Below are positions 5,399 through 6,235 of a stretch of 6,235 bases of DNA, piece after piece; the first letter of the stretch is position 1; the number at the start of each line of letters is the position of its first letter. Origin of the DNA: Parachlamydiaceae bacterium (lineage in GTDB: Bacteria; Chlamydiota; Chlamydiia; Chlamydiales; Parachlamydiaceae); the NCBI GenBank assembly GCA_030679615.1, contig JAUXSJ010000278.1, positions 1 to 6,235 on the forward strand. Direction: 5' to 3'. The translations under genes and the position numbers were made by a program. The notes beneath the pieces are model-generated. The model worked only from the letters and a program-made list of their open reading frames with translations, ran no database searches and was not told the DNA's origin.

Positions 5399-6235
5399 AT
5401 GTATTCACTTTTTTTATATAATCAACATAATAACTTACCTTCTTTTAATTCTGATTTTGAATCCAAGGATTCAAATTCAGATAATTCAGTATTTAATTTA
5501 ATAAGTAATTTGTCATTTCCATCTATTAATATTGGAGAAGAAAACACTGGAATTAACATTAAAAAAAGAAAATTTGAGCAAACAACACCAGAATTGTTCG
5601 AATCGACAAAAAAAATTAAAAAAATGAAGCTCCTCGAAAATGACATTGATACAAAAAACGAATTTCCAGCAATAAATGCAAAAAAATTCTATAAAGAATT
5701 AAGTTTAAATAATCCAAAAATAAAAATGCTTGACTACTCCCCACTTTGTTGTCGTTTTAACGATATTCCTTGTCCAAAAGAAACACATATTAAATTGGAT
5801 CATGAGAAAGATGATTTATATTTGCACGCCAATCAAGTGGTTCTAAATGATAGACAATTTATAGCCACTCAATATCCAATGATTTACGAAGCAATGGATT
5901 TTAAATTATGCGAATCCTTTTGGAAAATGAGCGCTAAAGGTAATTTAATTGTTGATTTAACAAATAGTTCAGATCAAAAAAAAGGTCTCACAAAATATGC
6001 TCCGGAAGAAGAAGATGATGAATTAGGATACGGAAATACTTTTATTGTGTGTACAAATAAAGAATCCATGTCATCTTTAAACGCAACTTACTATCAATAC
6101 TCGGTTGAAACAGAAAATGAAGAAGAGGTTTCGGTTGATCGATTACATTTTGAAAATTGGCCTGACCAGCAAGCTCTTGATGTGAATCAACTAGACGAGT
6201 TAGTAAATATTGTGAATGATAAACAAAAAAATCCA
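5399..6235 (+). CDS. Protein tyrosine phosphatase, YopH/SptP-like, 3' end beyond the window
   Basis: The first 279 residues of a probable classical-type tyrosine phosphatase. Residues 1-90 are polar and rich in Asn and Ser, without a signal peptide, and carry a basic stretch (KKRK 55-58, KKIKKMK 71-77) resembling a bipartite nuclear localisation signal. The phosphatase domain follows from about 112: YLHANQV at 141-147 (YINAS region), FIATQYP at 154-160, FWKM at 174-177, NLIVDLT at 182-188, YGNTFIV at 211-217, LHFENWPD at 249-256 with Asp256 as the expected general acid, then a helix about 260-274. ATQYP and NWPDQ are closer to Yersinia YopH (ACQYP, NWPDQ) than to animal enzymes (TQGP, WPDxG). 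The catalytic HC(X5)R loop should come soon after the window edge and cannot be checked. Such proteins in host-associated bacteria are often type III effectors that dephosphorylate host proteins; that role is inference. The gene is a separate unit, 111 bases after the importer operon, with its own ribosome binding site. Confidence 0.8.
   Translation, partial: MYSLFLYNQHNNLPSFNSDFESKDSNSDNSVFNLISNLSFPSINIGEENTGINIKKRKFEQTTPELFESTKKIKKMKLLENDIDTKNEFPAINAKKFYKELSLNNPKIKMLDYSPLCCRFNDIPCPKETHIKLDHEKDDLYLHANQVVLNDRQFIATQYPMIYEAMDFKLCESFWKMSAKGNLIVDLTNSSDQKKGLTKYAPEEEDDELGYGNTFIVCTNKESMSSLNATYYQYSVETENEEEVSVDRLHFENWPDQQALDVNQLDELVNIVNDKQKNP

Noticed and set aside
5422..5646. 74-codon minus-strand frame over the start of the phosphatase gene
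   Set aside because: The plus-strand frame continues into a recognisable phosphatase domain and has a strong ribosome binding site; this antisense frame has neither.

Overview
The window is AT-rich DNA, all of its convincing genes lie on the plus strand, and it most resembles an amoeba-associated chlamydia (Parachlamydiaceae / Protochlamydia type). This assignment is inferred from four things together: a groEL paralog standing alone without groES, a CIRCE-like (HrcA-type) operator in front of it, the low GC content, and a final gene resembling the type III effector tyrosine phosphatases YopH and SptP. No rRNA or other taxonomic marker is present, so the assignment is tentative.

Layout. Positions 1-550 hold no convincing gene. 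They contain a GC-rich hairpin whose T-run is on the minus strand (24-42), a possible relic of a dispersed sequence phrase (97-126), a doubtful 62-codon frame (241-429), and a degenerate CIRCE operator that overlaps a plausible promoter (443-472). Positions 551-2137 encode a 528-residue GroEL that keeps the ATPase residues but has changed substrate-binding residues and no GGM tail. Positions 2162-2253 form a 92-nt, nearly perfect palindrome built from four smaller palindromes. Positions 2275-5287 are a tight three-gene operon with two 4-base ATGA overlaps. It encodes a substrate-binding protein, a FecCD/BtuC-type permease and an ATPase, which together make one importer for iron-siderophore, heme, cobalamin or a similar chelate. 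Positions 5288-5398 are a very AT-rich spacer with a weak terminator-like hairpin, a 14-bp palindrome, a TATAAT box and a strong ribosome binding site. From 5399 to the window edge runs the 5' part of a protein tyrosine phosphatase gene, cut just before the expected catalytic HC(X5)R loop.

How the parts relate. The three transporter genes clearly work together. The groEL and phosphatase genes look like independent units with their own control signals: groEL as a stress-regulated accessory chaperonin, and the phosphatase as a candidate secreted effector acting on host phosphoproteins. The most interesting points are the YopH-like phosphatase with an upstream basic, NLS-like stretch, the degenerate CIRCE in front of an orphan GroEL, and the nested palindrome between groEL and the importer operon.
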